DNA from: Microvirga guangxiensis | GTDB lineage: Bacteria > Pseudomonadota > Alphaproteobacteria > Rhizobiales > Beijerinckiaceae | Direction: 5' to 3' | DNA length: 64,000 nt | Assembly: GCF_900102135.1 (NCBI RefSeq) | Contig: NZ_FMVJ01000016.1 | Span: 1 to 64,000 of the forward strand | In this document: one piece after another, positions 8,379-19,569 of the stretch | Layout: the number at the start of each line of letters is the position of its first letter | How positions within the stretch are numbered: position 1 is the first letter of the stretch | Program-made: the position numbers and the translations under genes | The notes under the pieces: model-generated | What the model was told of the DNA's origin: nothing | Database searches by the model: none | The model's input: the letters and a program-made list of their open reading frames with translations, nothing else

Positions 8379-8840
8379 TTGAGTAAAGTGAAGCCTTTGC
8401 GCATCCTCATTGTAGAAGACGAATTTCTGATCGCGCTGGAGCTCGAAAGCCTGCTTCAGGACATCGGCCATGATGTGCTGGGGATCGCCGCCTCCTCGCA
8501 GGAGGCTATCGCTCTCAGCCGAGAACTTTCCCCCGACCTTGCCTTCGTGGATATTCACCTAGCCGATGGCCTGACCGGGATCGACGTGGCGCGTCATCTC
8601 TCTGATCAGCATCACGTGACGGTTTTGTTCATGACCGCCAATGCCAAGCGCATTCCTGAGGATTTCGCAGGTGCCCGCGGCGTGATTGCCAAGCCCTATA
8701 CGGAGCGAGGCGTGAAAGAGGCCCTGGCTTACATCACCTCTGAGCAGGAGCAGAAAAAGGACGCCAGCGGCAAGGAGCGAATGACGTTCATCCCTTTCGA
8801 TGAGAAAGGCCGAGAGGACAGCAGCTCTCAGCTGTCCTGA
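8379..8840 (+). CDS. Single-domain response regulator
   Basis: A receiver (REC) domain of about 120 residues with a charged C-terminal tail and no output domain. Seen: acidic pair in IVEDEF, phospho-acceptor Asp in FVDIHL, conserved Thr in MTAN and Lys in KPY, so phosphorylation should work. Such stand-alone receivers usually work with HWE/HisKA2 sensor kinases, but no kinase is nearby. I prefer the TTG at 8379 because GAGGAG ends seven bases before it; an ATG at 8361 lies upstream of that ribosome-binding site and would add six residues. Confidence 0.88.
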   Translation: MSKVKPLRILIVEDEFLIALELESLLQDIGHDVLGIAASSQEAIALSRELSPDLAFVDIHLADGLTGIDVARHLSDQHHVTVLFMTANAKRIPEDFAGARGVIAKPYTERGVKEALAYITSEQEQKKDASGKERMTFIPFDEKGREDSSSQLS

Positions 8841-8888
8841 AGGTGCGCTCAAGAGCTCATCAACAGAGCCACGCTCTGATGGCTTCCT

Positions 8889-11618
8889 TTATCGCTGCGA
8901 CTTGAGGCGATAGAGCGCATCCAGCGCCTCTCGAGGCGTCATCTGATCGGGATCGAGCGCATCGAGCGCCTCACGCAGGCCGTCTTTTGCTGCAGCCGGT
9001 TCGGGCTTCGCCGCGCGCATGGGGGCGGCGAAGAGGGGAAGATCGTCGACAAGCGCCCGCTTGGGATGCTCCCGGTCCGACTTTTCCAGCTCGCTCAGGA
9101 TGGTTTTCGCCCTCTCGACAACGGCGGAGGGCAAACCCGCGAGGCGGGCTACCTGAAGGCCGTAGGAACGGTCGGCCGTGCCTGAAACCACCTCGTGCAG
9201 GAACACCACATCGCCATGCCACTCCGTCACCTTCAGCGTCGCATTGGCGATGCGCGGCAGGCGTTCGGCGAGCGCCGTCAATTCGTGGAAATGGGTGGCG
9301 AAGAGTGCACGGCAGCGATTGGCTTCGTGCAGATGCTCGATGGCAGCCCAGGCGATGGAGAGACCGTCAAAAGTGGATGTGCCGCGCCCTATCTCGTCGA
9401 GGATGACGAGGGAGCGTGAAGTGGCCTGATTGAGGATGGCGGCGGTTTCCACCATCTCGACCATGAAGGTCGAGCGGCCGCGCGCCAGATCGTCGGCAGC
9501 GCCCACACGGGAAAACAGGCGATCCACGACGCCGATCTGCGCTTCTTTCGCCGGAACGAAGGAGCCCATCTGCGCAAGCACGACGATGAGGGCATTCTGG
9601 CGCAGATAAGTCGATTTACCGCCCATGTTAGGGCCGGTGATCAACAGGATGCAGCCTGCATCCTTACCAGACAGATCAGCGTCGTTGGCAATGAAGGCGG
9701 CGCCTTCGCGCTTGAGTGCGGCTTCGACGACCGGATGGCGTCCGCCCTTGATCGCGAAAGAAAGACCCGTATCGACGAGAGGGCGTGTCCAGTCGAGGCG
9801 CACAGCGAGATCGGCGAGGGCTGCCGTCACGTCGATCACGGCGATGGCTTCCGCTGCGAGGGCAACCTCACCCGACAGGTTGAGCAGTTCCTGCGTCATC
9901 GTCTCGAACAGGCCGAGTTCGATCTTCAGGGCGCGATCGGCGGCGGAAGCGATCTTCGCTTCCAGTTCACCCAGTTCCTTCGTGGAAAAGCGCATGGCTC
10001 CCGCCATGGTCTGGCGGTGAATGAACGTATCCTTGAACGGCTCCTTGAGCAGGTCTTCGCCCACATTCTGCGGCACTTCAACGAAATAGCCGATCATGTG
10101 GTTGTGCTTCACACGAAGCGTACGGCAGCCGGTTTCGTTGGCGTAGCGTGTCTGCAGGGCCGCGATGAAGCGACGTGAATCCTGCTGCAACTCACGCAGT
10201 TCATCGAGGTTGGCGTCGTAACCGGCACGGATGAAGCCGCCGTCCCGCTTCAGGAGGGGTAATTCATCAGCAAGCGCCGCAGCGAGCTTATCGGCCACAT
10301 CCGTGCGCAGGGCTTGAAGCTGCTGTGCATTGCTGAGCAATTCCTTCGGGAGATTGGGGGCGATGGCAAGCTCCAACCCCAGCTCCCGCGCCGCGAACAG
10401 GCCGTCGCGCACGCAAGCAAGATCTCGCGGTCCACCTCGTCCGAGGCTCAGGCGCGAGAGCGCCCGCGCCAGATCGGGCGAACGTTTGAGGATGCGCCGG
10501 AGACGCTCACGCAGATCCGCATTGTCGACAAGGAATTCCACCGCATCCTGCCGCTCGCGGATCATGCCGGGATCGGTGAGGGGGCCTGCAAGGCGCTCGG
10601 CGAGGCAACGGGCACCACCGGGCGTCACTGTGCAGTCGATGGTGGCGAGCAGGCTGCCGGCGCGCTCACCGGATAGCGTACGCGTGAGTTCGAGATTGGC
10701 GCGGGTCGCCGCATCGATGGCAAGCGCCGCACCTGCATTTTCACGGGAAGGCGGGTTGAGAACCGGGCGGCTGTCGATCTGTGTCTTCTCGATATAGAAG
10801 AGCACGCTGCCCGCCGCGGTGATCTCGGCGGGGCCGAAAGAGCCGAACGAGTCGAGGGTCGCGACGCCGAAATACTCTCTTAGACGCCGCTCGGCGGAGG
10901 CCGGATCGAGCCCCTCCCGGGAGAGGGGAGTAATCGATGCCCTGGTTTCGCGCCAGAAGCCCACGAGTTCCGGATCGTCATGGATCACGTCCGGCACCAG
11001 GATCTCCCGGGGCTCAAAGCGGGCGATTTCCGCAGGCAGACCCATGGCATCCGTTTCGCTCACGACGAAATGACCTGTGGAAATATCGACGGCGGCGAGC
11101 CCGTAGCACCATTGGGTGTCCGACACGCGGCGGCGGGCGATGGCGAGGAGGAAATTGGCACGGCCCGGCTCGAGCAGGCGCTCTTCCGTAATCGTGCCGG
11201 GGGTGACGAGGCGCACCACATCGCGCCGCACCACGGATTTGGAACCGCGCTTCTTGGCCTCTGCCGGGTCTTCGGTCTGCTCGCAGACCGCAACCCGATG
11301 CCCTAGGCCGATGAGCCGCTGAAGGTAGTCGTCCGCCCGGTCGACGGGCACCCCGCACATGGGGATGTCCTGTCCCTGATGCTTGCCGCGCTTGGTGAGT
11401 ACGATCCCAAGCGACCGGCTTGCGATCTCCGCGTCCTCGAAGAACAGCTCATAGAAATCGCCCATCCGGTAGAACAGCAGGCTGTCCGGATTGGCCGCCT
11501 TGATCTCGATATACTGCGCCATCATGGGCGTGACGCGGTTGTCCGGCGCAGGCTTTTGGCCGGCGGGGGAGGTCTGTTCGGGGCTCTCGGAGGCTTGGTA
11601 CAGGGCTTGGGACGACAT
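8889..11618 (-). CDS. mutS: DNA mismatch repair protein MutS
   Basis: Mismatch-recognition ATPase. The N-terminal mismatch wedge is GDFYELF (F55, E57). The C-terminal ABC-type ATPase has Walker [10 protein letters not shown] and Walker [17 protein letters not shown], followed by a helix-turn-helix tail. 909 residues from the ATG at 11618 (MSSQALYQ), which I chose because similarity starts about 30 residues later; the frame extends further upstream to 11753 without family support. It is divergent from maeB across 149 bases. mutL is not in the window. Confidence 0.97.
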   Translation of the reverse strand: MSSQALYQASESPEQTSPAGQKPAPDNRVTPMMAQYIEIKAANPDSLLFYRMGDFYELFFEDAEIASRSLGIVLTKRGKHQGQDIPMCGVPVDRADDYLQRLIGLGHRVAVCEQTEDPAEAKKRGSKSVVRRDVVRLVTPGTITEERLLEPGRANFLLAIARRRVSDTQWCYGLAAVDISTGHFVVSETDAMGLPAEIARFEPREILVPDVIHDDPELVGFWRETRASITPLSREGLDPASAERRLREYFGVATLDSFGSFGPAEITAAGSVLFYIEKTQIDSRPVLNPPSRENAGAALAIDAATRANLELTRTLSGERAGSLLATIDCTVTPGGARCLAERLAGPLTDPGMIRERQDAVEFLVDNADLRERLRRILKRSPDLARALSRLSLGRGGPRDLACVRDGLFAARELGLELAIAPNLPKELLSNAQQLQALRTDVADKLAAALADELPLLKRDGGFIRAGYDANLDELRELQQDSRRFIAALQTRYANETGCRTLRVKHNHMIGYFVEVPQNVGEDLLKEPFKDTFIHRQTMAGAMRFSTKELGELEAKIASAADRALKIELGLFETMTQELLNLSGEVALAAEAIAVIDVTAALADLAVRLDWTRPLVDTGLSFAIKGGRHPVVEAALKREGAAFIANDADLSGKDAGCILLITGPNMGGKSTYLRQNALIVVLAQMGSFVPAKEAQIGVVDRLFSRVGAADDLARGRSTFMVEMVETAAILNQATSRSLVILDEIGRGTSTFDGLSIAWAAIEHLHEANRCRALFATHFHELTALAERLPRIANATLKVTEWHGDVVFLHEVVSGTADRSYGLQVARLAGLPSAVVERAKTILSELEKSDREHPKRALVDDLPLFAAPMRAAKPEPAAAKDGLREALDALDPDQMTPREALDALYRLKSQR

Positions 11619-11767
11619 CCGCCTTATGTAGCAAAGCCTGCTTCCCCTTTCACCCGTATCATGGCTCTGGAATGAGGGGTGTGCACAAGTCTTGAGGCGG
11701 AATGCCCCAGGCCTTATGGTCGCAGCCCCTTCGAAAACGCGCCCTCTGGCCAAACCGCGACAAATTC

Positions 11768-14059
11768 ATGACCGACGACAAGTCTTTGCCCCGCCGTAAA
11801 CGCCCCACCTTCACTGACCAAGAAGCGTTGCAGTTTCACGCTCAGGGCAGGCCAGGCAAGCTCGAAGTGGTGCCCACCAAGCCCATGGCCACCCAGAGGG
11901 ACCTGTCCCTCGCCTACTCGCCGGGCGTCGCGGTGCCGGTTCTGGCAATTGCAGAAAACCCGGCGCTCGCCTTCGACTACACCACCCGCTCCAACATGGT
12001 TGCAGTGATCTCGAACGGTACGGCGATCCTGGGGCTCGGCAATCTCGGCGCGCTGGCCTCGAAGCCCGTGATGGAAGGAAAGTCGGTTCTCTTCAAGCGT
12101 TTCGCGGACGTTGATTCGATCGACCTCGAGGTCGACACGGAGGATGCGGACGCCTTCATCAATTGCGTGCGCTATCTCGGTCCTTCCTTCGGCGGCATCA
12201 ATCTGGAGGACATCAAGGCGCCTGAGTGCTTCATCATCGAGGAGCGCCTGCGGGAACTCATGGACATTCCCGTCTTCCATGACGACCAGCATGGTACAGC
12301 GATCATCGCGGCGGCGGGCCTCATCAACGCCCTTCACCTGACCGGCCGCGACATGGCCAAGACCAAGCTCGTGGTGAACGGCGCAGGTGCTGCCGGCATC
12401 GCCTGCACGGAGCTTCTGAAAGCCATGGGCTTTGCGCCCAACAACGTCATTCTCTGCGATACGAAGGGCGTGATCTACAAGGGCCGCACGGAAGGCATGA
12501 ACCAGTGGAAGTCGGCGCATGCCGCCGAAACGAACGCACGCACGCTGGCCGATGCCATGAAGGGCGCGGATGCGGTGTTCGGCCTTTCCGCCAAGGGCGC
12601 GTTTTCGGACGACATGATCCGCTCCATGGCGGAAAACCCGATCATTTTCGCCATGGCCAATCCCGATCCGGAGATCACGCCGGAGGAAGTGTCGCGCATC
12701 CGTGATGACGTGATCATCGCCACCGGCCGCTCGGATTACCCGAACCAGGTCAACAACGTTCTCGGCTTCCCCTACATCTTCCGCGGCGCGCTCGACGTGC
12801 AGGCCACCACGATCAACATGGAAATGAAGATCGCCGCTGCCCAAGCGCTCGCCGAGCTTGCCCGCGAGGACGTGCCCGATGAAGTGGCGGCCGCCTATCA
12901 GGGCGCGCGTCCACGCTTCGGGCGCGACTACATCATCCCGGTGCCGTTTGATCCACGCCTCATTCACACGATCCCGATGGCAGTGGCGAGGGCTGCGATG
13001 GATACGGACGTCGCGCGCCGTCCCATCGTCGATATGAAATCCTACAAGGCGCAGCTCTCCGCCCGCCGTGATCCCGTCGCGGGCACGCTCAACCGCATCT
13101 TCGAGCGCGTGCGCAAGATGCCCAAGCGTGTGGTGTTTGCCGAGGGTGAGGAGGAAAAGGTGATCCGCGCCGCCTTATCCTTCGTGAACCAGGGGCTTGG
13201 CCGCGCCATTCTCGTGGGACGGGAGGAGCGGATCTACGAGACAGCGTCTCTGGCAGGCATCGATGTCGAAGGCCGCGAGGGCATCGAGATTCACAATGCG
13301 CGCCTGTCTCACCGCAACAGCACTTATGCCCAGTTTCTCTACGAGCGCCTGCAGCGAAAGGGTTATCTCTTCCGCGATTGCCAACGCCTGATCAACCAGG
13401 ATCGTAACCATTTCGCCGCCTCCATGGTGGCGCTCGGCGATGCCGATGCGATGGTGACGGGCGCAACCCGCAATTACTCCACGGCGCTTGCCGATGTGCG
13501 TCACGTGATCGACGCCAAGCCTGGCCACCGCGTCATCGGCGTCTCTCTGTGCTTGGCACGCGGACACACGGTTCTCGTGGCGGATACGGCCATCCACGAA
13601 ATGCCGAGTGCGCAGGAGCTTGCCGAAATCGCCATCGAATCTGCAGGCGTCGCCCGCCGTCTCGGCTATGAGCCGCGTGTGGCCCTGCTGTCGTTCTCTA
13701 ATTTCGGGCATCCGCGTGCGGAGCGAGCCGAGAAGATCCAGGAAGCCGTGCAAATCCTCGACGGGATGCGCGTGGATTTCGAGTATGACGGCGAGATGGG
13801 CGCGGACGTGGCGCTCAACCGCGACCTGATGGCGCAATATCCATTCAGTCGCCTTACAGGCCCGGCCAACGTGCTCGTCATGCCCGCTTTCCACTCCGCA
13901 TCGATCTCCACGAAGATGCTGCAGGAGCTCGGCGGTGCTATGGTCATGGGCCCGCTGGTTGTAGGTCTCGACAAGCCGGTGCAGATCGTCTCGCTTGGCG
14001 CTACCGACAACGACATCGTCAACATGGCGGCCCTCGCCGCTTACAACATCGGCGGCTGA
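11768..14059 (+). CDS. maeB: NADP-type malic enzyme with phosphotransacetylase-like tail
   Basis: Oxidative decarboxylation of malate to pyruvate. Residues about 1-430 form the malic enzyme domain ([17 protein letters not shown], nucleotide site [14 protein letters not shown]). Residues about 430-763 form a phosphate acetyltransferase-like domain that is regulatory rather than catalytic in characterised rhizobial enzymes. The ATG at 11768 is preferred to one at 11702. In this window pyruvate- and malate-linked genes (maeB, glcB, the PrpB-like lyase) recur, but they are not co-transcribed. NAD versus NADP preference cannot be decided by eye. Confidence 0.93.
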   Translation: MTDDKSLPRRKRPTFTDQEALQFHAQGRPGKLEVVPTKPMATQRDLSLAYSPGVAVPVLAIAENPALAFDYTTRSNMVAVISNGTAILGLGNLGALASKPVMEGKSVLFKRFADVDSIDLEVDTEDADAFINCVRYLGPSFGGINLEDIKAPECFIIEERLRELMDIPVFHDDQHGTAIIAAAGLINALHLTGRDMAKTKLVVNGAGAAGIACTELLKAMGFAPNNVILCDTKGVIYKGRTEGMNQWKSAHAAETNARTLADAMKGADAVFGLSAKGAFSDDMIRSMAENPIIFAMANPDPEITPEEVSRIRDDVIIATGRSDYPNQVNNVLGFPYIFRGALDVQATTINMEMKIAAAQALAELAREDVPDEVAAAYQGARPRFGRDYIIPVPFDPRLIHTIPMAVARAAMDTDVARRPIVDMKSYKAQLSARRDPVAGTLNRIFERVRKMPKRVVFAEGEEEKVIRAALSFVNQGLGRAILVGREERIYETASLAGIDVEGREGIEIHNARLSHRNSTYAQFLYERLQRKGYLFRDCQRLINQDRNHFAASMVALGDADAMVTGATRNYSTALADVRHVIDAKPGHRVIGVSLCLARGHTVLVADTAIHEMPSAQELAEIAIESAGVARRLGYEPRVALLSFSNFGHPRAERAEKIQEAVQILDGMRVDFEYDGEMGADVALNRDLMAQYPFSRLTGPANVLVMPAFHSASISTKMLQELGGAMVMGPLVVGLDKPVQIVSLGATDNDIVNMAALAAYNIGG

Positions 14060-14323
14060 CGGACTTTATCAGACCTGGAACATGGGGCGGGGAGGATGTC
14101 CTCCTCGCTGATCGGCGCTCGCCGCTCCAGCCGATATCGTGATGAGACAGGGCGAAAGCTGAGCGCACGACTTTGTCCATGACAAAATGCCGAGGAATGG
14201 AATGGTCCAGGCAGACTTCAGGAACCGTTCATCAATAAAGCTATCAAGTTGCATAATCATTCAGGAATGGCTTTGCGCCACCTGCAAGGATGAAGACCAA
14301 CAAACCAATTATGAGGGGCAATC

Positions 14324-14944
14324 GTGAGCGTTCGCCAACCTACGACAATCGTGTTCGATATCGGGAATGTCCTGCTGCGATGGGATCCGCGTCATCTCTA
14401 TCGCCGTATCTTTTCTGACGAAGCGGAGATGGAATGGTTTCTGGGCAATGTCTGCACCAATGCCTGGAACCTCGAACAGGACCGGGGTCGCGACTGGGAC
14501 GAGGCCGTGGCCCTTCTGGTAAAGGACCATCCCACCCATGAAAGCGCGATCCGCGCGTTTCATGAGCGCTGGCCCGAAACCGTGTCGGGCGTCTTCGAGC
14601 AGAACGTAGCTCTCCTCGAGAAGCTGCGGGAAGCGGGCGTGCCGAATTACTGCATCACGAACTTTTCAGGTCCCAAATTCGTGCTGGCGAAGGAAATCTA
14701 TCCGTTCCTGGCAGACTTTGACGGAGTCATCGTGTCAGGCGACGAGCGGCTTCTGAAGCCCGACGCCGCCATCTATCATCTTTTGCTTGAGCGCTATGGG
14801 CTCGAAGCAGGGGATTGCGTGTTCATCGACGATTCGCGCGCCAATGTGGAAGGAGCGCGTCAGGTAGGCATGCATGCGATCCACTATCCCGATGAGCAGG
14901 TCGATCTTGCTGCCGAACTGCGGAGCTACGGCTTCCCGATCTGA
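14324..14944 (+). CDS. HAD-family phosphatase (subfamily IA, YihX-like)
   Basis: A 206-residue hydrolase. Motif I is FDIGNVLLRWD, with the nucleophile Asp followed two residues later by Gly instead of the usual second Asp. Motif II is around ITNFSG. Motif III Lys is in LLKPDAAIY, and motif IV is VFIDDS. The Asn in DIGN is typical of the YihX (alpha-D-glucose-1-phosphatase) and haloacid-type branch, so a sugar-phosphate substrate is likely but unproven. Start GTG at 14324, preceded by GAGGGG five to ten bases upstream. The 264 bases before it hold no gene. Confidence 0.85.
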   Translation: MSVRQPTTIVFDIGNVLLRWDPRHLYRRIFSDEAEMEWFLGNVCTNAWNLEQDRGRDWDEAVALLVKDHPTHESAIRAFHERWPETVSGVFEQNVALLEKLREAGVPNYCITNFSGPKFVLAKEIYPFLADFDGVIVSGDERLLKPDAAIYHLLLERYGLEAGDCVFIDDSRANVEGARQVGMHAIHYPDEQVDLAAELRSYGFPI

Positions 14945-14986
14945 GGGTTAGCTTGCTCTTCGGCCCGGCTTGAGCCATCAGGCGAT

Positions 14987-17452
14987 ATGCGCGTTTTCGA
15001 CACCTCGCTTCCCATCGATGCAGTCCTCGCTGATCTGACAGCGAGCCTGCAAACACGAGCCAATGCGGTGCTTGTCGCCCCACCGGGCGCCGGTAAGACT
15101 ACGCGCGTGCCGCTGGTGCTGCTCGATGAGCCCTGGGTGCGGACAGGCAAGATCATTGTGCTGGAGCCGCGCCGTCTGGCGGCGCGTGCTGCCGCCGCGC
15201 GCATGGCGCAAACCCTCGGTGAGCAGGTGGGCGAGACGGTAGGTCTTCGTGTTCGCCTCGGCTCGAAGATCAGCCGCAAGACGCGGATCGAGGTAGTGAC
15301 GGAGGGCGTGTTCGCTCGCATGATCCTCGATGATCCTTCGCTCGACGGCGTGGCTGCAGTGCTCTTCGATGAGTTCCATGAGCGCTCCCTGGATGCCGAT
15401 CTAGGCCTTGCGCTGGCGCTCGACGCGCAGGGCGGACTGCGTGAGGATCTGCGACTGCTCGTCATGTCGGCAACGCTCGACGGCGCGCGTGTGGCGAAGC
15501 TGTTGGGCGATGCGCCGGTCATCGAGTCCGAGGGTCGCGCCTATCCGGTGGAGACCCGCTATCTCGGGCGCGATCCTAATCGCCGCATCGAGGAGCTGGT
15601 GGCGGATGCCGTCACGCGCGCCTTACGGGCGGAGAGCGGCTCTGTTCTCGTATTCCTACCGGGACAAGGCGAAATCCGCCGCGTCGAAACCATCCTACGG
15701 GATCGCATCTCCGATCCAGTCGTCGCTATCGCGCCGCTCTACGGCGCTCTTGATCGCGCAGAGCAGGATCTGGCGGTGAGTCCTGCGAAGCCGGGACGTC
15801 GCAAGTTGGTGTTGGCAACCTCGATTGCCGAGACATCGCTTACCATCGAAGGCGTGCGAGTGGTCATCGATTCAGGGCTTGCTCGCGTACCTGTCTATGA
15901 GCCGAATATCGGGATCACGCGGCTCGAAACCGTGCGTGTTTCCCGTGCCGCTGCCGATCAGCGGCGAGGGCGCGCCGGACGAACGGAGCCCGGGGTCTGC
16001 TACCGCTTGTGGGAGGAAGCCGCGACGGGAGCGCTCGAGCCTTTCGTACGCCCGGAAATCCTTGCTGCCGATCTCGCGTCGCTGCTTCTCGATTGTGCCG
16101 CGTGGGGCGTCACTGATCCGTCGACGCTTGCGTTTCTCGATCCGCCGCCAGCACCCGCACTGAAGGAAGCACGCACGCTTCTCCAGCAACTCGAAGCGCT
16201 CGATGCCGAAGGCCGTATCACTGAAACGGGGCGCCGTTTGCGCGAACTGCCTCTGCCGCCCCGTCTCGCACGCATGATTCTGGCCGCGGGCGGAAGCGGG
16301 CAGGCACGCGACGCAGCGGACCTTGCTGCCGTGCTCGTTGAGCGTGGGCTTGGCGGCGACATGGTGGATCTGACGGAGCGTGTCGAGCGCTTCCGCCGGG
16401 ATCGTTCGCGCCGTGCCGAAGACATGCGGCGCATGGCTGAGGGTTGGGCGAAGGCCCAGGGCGGTTCTGCCAAAGGAGAGAAGAGTACCATGGGCGCTCT
16501 GCTCACGCTCGCTTATCCCGATCGCTTGGCCAAAGCGCGAGGCAAGCCGGGGGAATACCTCATGGCCAATGGCCGCGGTGCCTCGCTGGAGGCCCATGAA
16601 CGCCTGGCGAAGGAGCCATATCTCGCCATCGCGGAAATCGCGGGCGGCGCAGCCTCCGCACGCATTCTCGCGGCGGCGCCCATCGTACTTGAAGAGATCG
16701 AGACTGCTTTTGCGGATCATATCGATCAGAAGGATGAGGTTTCGTTCGACCGCCAGGCCAAAGCGCTGCGTGCCCGCGGCGTCCGACGTCTCGGCGCACT
16801 TGTCTTCAACGAGCGTCCGTTGAAGGTCACCGCCACGGAGGAGGCGGCCCGCGCACTGGCCGAGGGACTTGCTTCATTGGGGCTCGATGCATTTCCGTGG
16901 TCGAAGGCCTTGGCGCAATGGCGCGAACGCGTGATGTTCCTGCGCAAGGCAGAAGGCGATGAATGGCCTGACCTTTCCGATGAGGCGCTGATAGCGACAG
17001 CGGCGGAATGGTTTGCACCGCACCTCATCGGCAAAACGAGCCTCAATGACATCGGCCCGGATCTCCTGAGCGAGGCCGTTCGCAGCCTTCTGCCATGGAA
17101 CCTGCAGCGCCGTCTCGACATGGAGGCGCCGACGCATATCGAGGTGCCGACGGGCTCGCAGATTCCCATCGATTACGGCGCAGAAGAAGGCCCTGTCTTA
17201 GCCGTACGCGTTCAGGAACTGTTCGGGCTCGACAAGCATCCTGCCATCGCGGCAGGTCGCGTGCCGCTCATACTGCATCTTCTCTCCCCGGCGCAGCGTC
17301 CCATTCAGATCACGCGCGACCTGCCGGGCTTCTGGCGCGGGTCATGGGCCGCGGTGCGGGCCGACATGCGCGGGCAATACCCAAAGCATCCCTGGCCCGA
17401 CGATCCGCTGACCGCACCACCCACCCGGCGCGCGAAGCCGCGCGGAACTTAA
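14987..17452 (+). CDS. hrpB: ATP-dependent RNA helicase HrpB
   Basis: An 821-residue DEAH-type helicase. Walker A APPGAGKTT at about residue 28, DEFHERS (a DEAH variant typical of HrpB), SATLDG, and the helicase motif VI region QRRGRAGR. The C-terminal third is the HrpB-specific domain ending in basic residues. The RNA substrate is unknown in most bacteria. Starts 42 bases after the HAD gene and ends with a stop codon interleaved with that of the convergent mmgE/prpD gene in TTAA at 17449-17452. Confidence 0.93.
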   Translation: MRVFDTSLPIDAVLADLTASLQTRANAVLVAPPGAGKTTRVPLVLLDEPWVRTGKIIVLEPRRLAARAAAARMAQTLGEQVGETVGLRVRLGSKISRKTRIEVVTEGVFARMILDDPSLDGVAAVLFDEFHERSLDADLGLALALDAQGGLREDLRLLVMSATLDGARVAKLLGDAPVIESEGRAYPVETRYLGRDPNRRIEELVADAVTRALRAESGSVLVFLPGQGEIRRVETILRDRISDPVVAIAPLYGALDRAEQDLAVSPAKPGRRKLVLATSIAETSLTIEGVRVVIDSGLARVPVYEPNIGITRLETVRVSRAAADQRRGRAGRTEPGVCYRLWEEAATGALEPFVRPEILAADLASLLLDCAAWGVTDPSTLAFLDPPPAPALKEARTLLQQLEALDAEGRITETGRRLRELPLPPRLARMILAAGGSGQARDAADLAAVLVERGLGGDMVDLTERVERFRRDRSRRAEDMRRMAEGWAKAQGGSAKGEKSTMGALLTLAYPDRLAKARGKPGEYLMANGRGASLEAHERLAKEPYLAIAEIAGGAASARILAAAPIVLEEIETAFADHIDQKDEVSFDRQAKALRARGVRRLGALVFNERPLKVTATEEAARALAEGLASLGLDAFPWSKALAQWRERVMFLRKAEGDEWPDLSDEALIATAAEWFAPHLIGKTSLNDIGPDLLSEAVRSLLPWNLQRRLDMEAPTHIEVPTGSQIPIDYGAEEGPVLAVRVQELFGLDKHPAIAAGRVPLILHLLSPAQRPIQITRDLPGFWRGSWAAVRADMRGQYPKHPWPDDPLTAPPTRRAKPRGT

Positions 17453-18822
17453 GCTGCACTCTTCGTAAGAGTCACGACATCCGCAAAGCGATCGATCTTT
17501 TCAAGCATGCCAATCAGATCGGCAAGTTGCCGGACAGTCTCTGGCTGCAGAGCCTGACCGGACAGCCGTGAGAATTTATCCAGAAGCTGCGCTTCGCTCA
17601 AGGGATTGTCGAACCCGCCGATAGGAACCGTGGAACGCGCGGAATATGTGTTTCCATCAGCAAGCCGAATCTCGACTCGTGCCGCGCGTATATCCGGGAG
17701 GAGGGCGGTCAGTTCAGGATCATTGAGCACGGATACTTTTCCGATCAGACGAACCATGCGTGGATCGTGGACGATCTCGTCCGTGTAGACATCCATATCA
17801 TTGCTGCCATGCAGAAGACGAGCCGCCACGTTGAAAGCGATGGAGTGCTTGGCAGCGTAGGCGTTAGCAACCGCCGTTCCGCCGAGCCGTGTCGCAAGAT
17901 CATAGGTATAGACTTCGATCTGCTCGATGGTGTCGGGATTGATGCGATGTTCGCTTTGAATCGCGGCTGCCGCTTCAATCGGAGCATGGTTCCAGCGGCT
18001 GCAAGCATAGACCTTGAAATAGTTCCGCGTCAGGTAGAAGGACACGATGCGGTCTTCCGGCGTCAGCGCGAAGTCCTCTCCCAGGATCGAACCGAAAACG
18101 ACCTCAAGGGCCCCAGGTTCACCGCTGAAGCCTGCAAGGGCGAGGCGTGGGGCGAGAAGCCCGTTATGATTGGTAAAGCCGGTATAAAGATTTCTGACCG
18201 ACGCGCCTTTGGTGGCAGCTGATTGGGAAGAAGCGATGCTTAATCCGGCTGCAAGCTCGATGGCGCGGGCGGTCGTTGTGGCATCTAGCTTCAGGAGCCT
18301 TGCTGCGCCTACCGCCGTTCCGACGATGGTGTGCGTGCCGAACGGGTGAACGGGACGGCGCATCCGGGTAGCGCGGCCGACTCTGACCGCGATCTCGTAG
18401 CCCGCAATGAAAGCCTCCAGCAATTCGCGGCCTGAGTTCCTACGTTCTTCCGCAAGCGCGATGAGCGCGGGCAGGATGTGGATACCGGGGTGGTTTACGG
18501 CAAACTGATTGCCTTCATCGAGTTCCAACGAGACGCCGCCTGTACCATTCACGAGCGCGGCAACATGGCTCGCGGCGGTCAGGTTCGTGCCGAAGAGTGT
18601 GGCGGTGCCAGCTCCCAAGTTGGGAGCTTCGGCCGCGAGTGCTGCGACCTCGGGAAGCCGCGATCCTGCCAGCATGACGCCGATAGTATCACGAACGATC
18701 GTCTTGGCGTGCTGCAGAACCTCTGAGGAGATCCGGTCTGCTTCGATGGACAGAGCAAGTTCCGCCAGGCGAAAAGCGAGATCGGAGGGCTGTGTTTCAA
18801 TCGGGCGGCTGGCTTGCGGCAT
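17449..18822 (-). CDS. MmgE/PrpD family protein, copy 2
   Basis: A 457-residue member of the fold that includes 2-methylcitrate dehydratase and cis-aconitate decarboxylase. Conserved features: FGTNL, VNGTGGVSLELDEGNQ, NHPGIHILPA near residue 120, and the RRPVHPFGTHTIVG block. The usual DFDDTH stretch reads LELDEGN here, as in copy 1 (27645-29060), which suggests a shared non-methylcitrate substrate class. It is the last gene of the 16-gene leftward run from gntR. A dehydration, decarboxylation or epimerisation of a carboxylic acid is likely; which one is not readable from the sequence. Confidence 0.85.
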   Translation of the reverse strand: MPQASRPIETQPSDLAFRLAELALSIEADRISSEVLQHAKTIVRDTIGVMLAGSRLPEVAALAAEAPNLGAGTATLFGTNLTAASHVAALVNGTGGVSLELDEGNQFAVNHPGIHILPALIALAEERRNSGRELLEAFIAGYEIAVRVGRATRMRRPVHPFGTHTIVGTAVGAARLLKLDATTTARAIELAAGLSIASSQSAATKGASVRNLYTGFTNHNGLLAPRLALAGFSGEPGALEVVFGSILGEDFALTPEDRIVSFYLTRNYFKVYACSRWNHAPIEAAAAIQSEHRINPDTIEQIEVYTYDLATRLGGTAVANAYAAKHSIAFNVAARLLHGSNDMDVYTDEIVHDPRMVRLIGKVSVLNDPELTALLPDIRAARVEIRLADGNTYSARSTVPIGGFDNPLSEAQLLDKFSRLSGQALQPETVRQLADLIGMLEKIDRFADVVTLTKSAA

Positions 18823-18849
18823 CGAATTTCTCCGGGGCAGGGACCCCTC

Positions 18850-19557
18850 TTAGCGGGTTTCTGCAATGGCTGTGATGAGTGGCTGCTTCCGCACCTGGGG
18901 TGCCGGATAAGCGCCACGGCTGTGGCTCAGGTGAAGTCCCAGAAAGCTCTCGGCCAGCTTGAGCGAGAGGGATATCGGTTCAATCACTGGAGTGCCGAGT
19001 TTATCCGCCAGCCTCGATGCCAAAGCAGGAGAGTGCGTATCCAGACACAGCACGTCCGAGCCGTCTTCATCGAGACAGGCTTGAGCTTGCGCAAGGATCT
19101 GCGGGAACGTGGTTTCGTCGCTGTCCGAAGTCTCTGCGCCAATCGCACAAACCGAAGCGCATTGCCGGTCAAGCCCGTAATCGCCTACGAGTTTCTTGAT
19201 TCTGTAGTAACGAGAGTTTGGAACCAGGATAGAGAAGCGATTGCCAAGGGTCAGCGCATGGAGCATGGCGCTGCGGCCTGCTCCAATGACAGGGATCGAC
19301 AGCACCGAGCGGAGAGCGCCTAATCCGTAATCGCCGGTTTCAGCGACACAGACTGCGTCGTATCCCTCACTTTCAGCCCCCTGTCCGGCGGCCAGGACCG
19401 CCAAATCTGCGAGAGCCCAATCATGGGCGCTTACGGTGGTGTCCGGCGCCACCGCAACTGCTCGATGAACGACCTGCGTATCGGCATCGAGGTTGGCCGA
19501 GAAATCGCTCGCGCCTACAGCGGGTGCGCGAAGTGTCAACATCAGAATGCGTGCCAT
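18850..19557 (-). CDS. Asp/Glu/hydantoin racemase-fold protein, copy 1
   Basis: A 235-residue protein of the Asp/Glu racemase superfamily (IPVIGAGRSAM, repeated half-domain layout). By eye against hydantoin racemases, the two catalytic cysteine positions (VIACF and LGC) align with E73 and T174. Cysteines C70 and C171 sit three residues earlier in each strand. Classical two-thiol racemisation is therefore doubtful; a decarboxylase, lyase or isomerase role, as in arylmalonate decarboxylase or maleate isomerase relatives, is possible. It lies 12 bases after copy 2 in the island operon. Confidence 0.8.
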   Translation of the reverse strand: MARILMLTLRAPAVGASDFSANLDADTQVVHRAVAVAPDTTVSAHDWALADLAVLAAGQGAESEGYDAVCVAETGDYGLGALRSVLSIPVIGAGRSAMLHALTLGNRFSILVPNSRYYRIKKLVGDYGLDRQCASVCAIGAETSDSDETTFPQILAQAQACLDEDGSDVLCLDTHSPALASRLADKLGTPVIEPISLSLKLAESFLGLHLSHSRGAYPAPQVRKQPLITAIAETR

Positions 19558-19569
19558 GATCGTCCTCCC

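Noticed and set aside
8145..8558. 137-residue open frame overlapping the response regulator on the minus strand
   Set aside because: Overlaps the start of a receiver domain with all phosphorylation residues; no family features of its own.
14069..14260. 63-residue open frame in the maeB/HAD gap
   Set aside because: No Shine-Dalgarno and no recognisable features; the gap is better read as non-coding.
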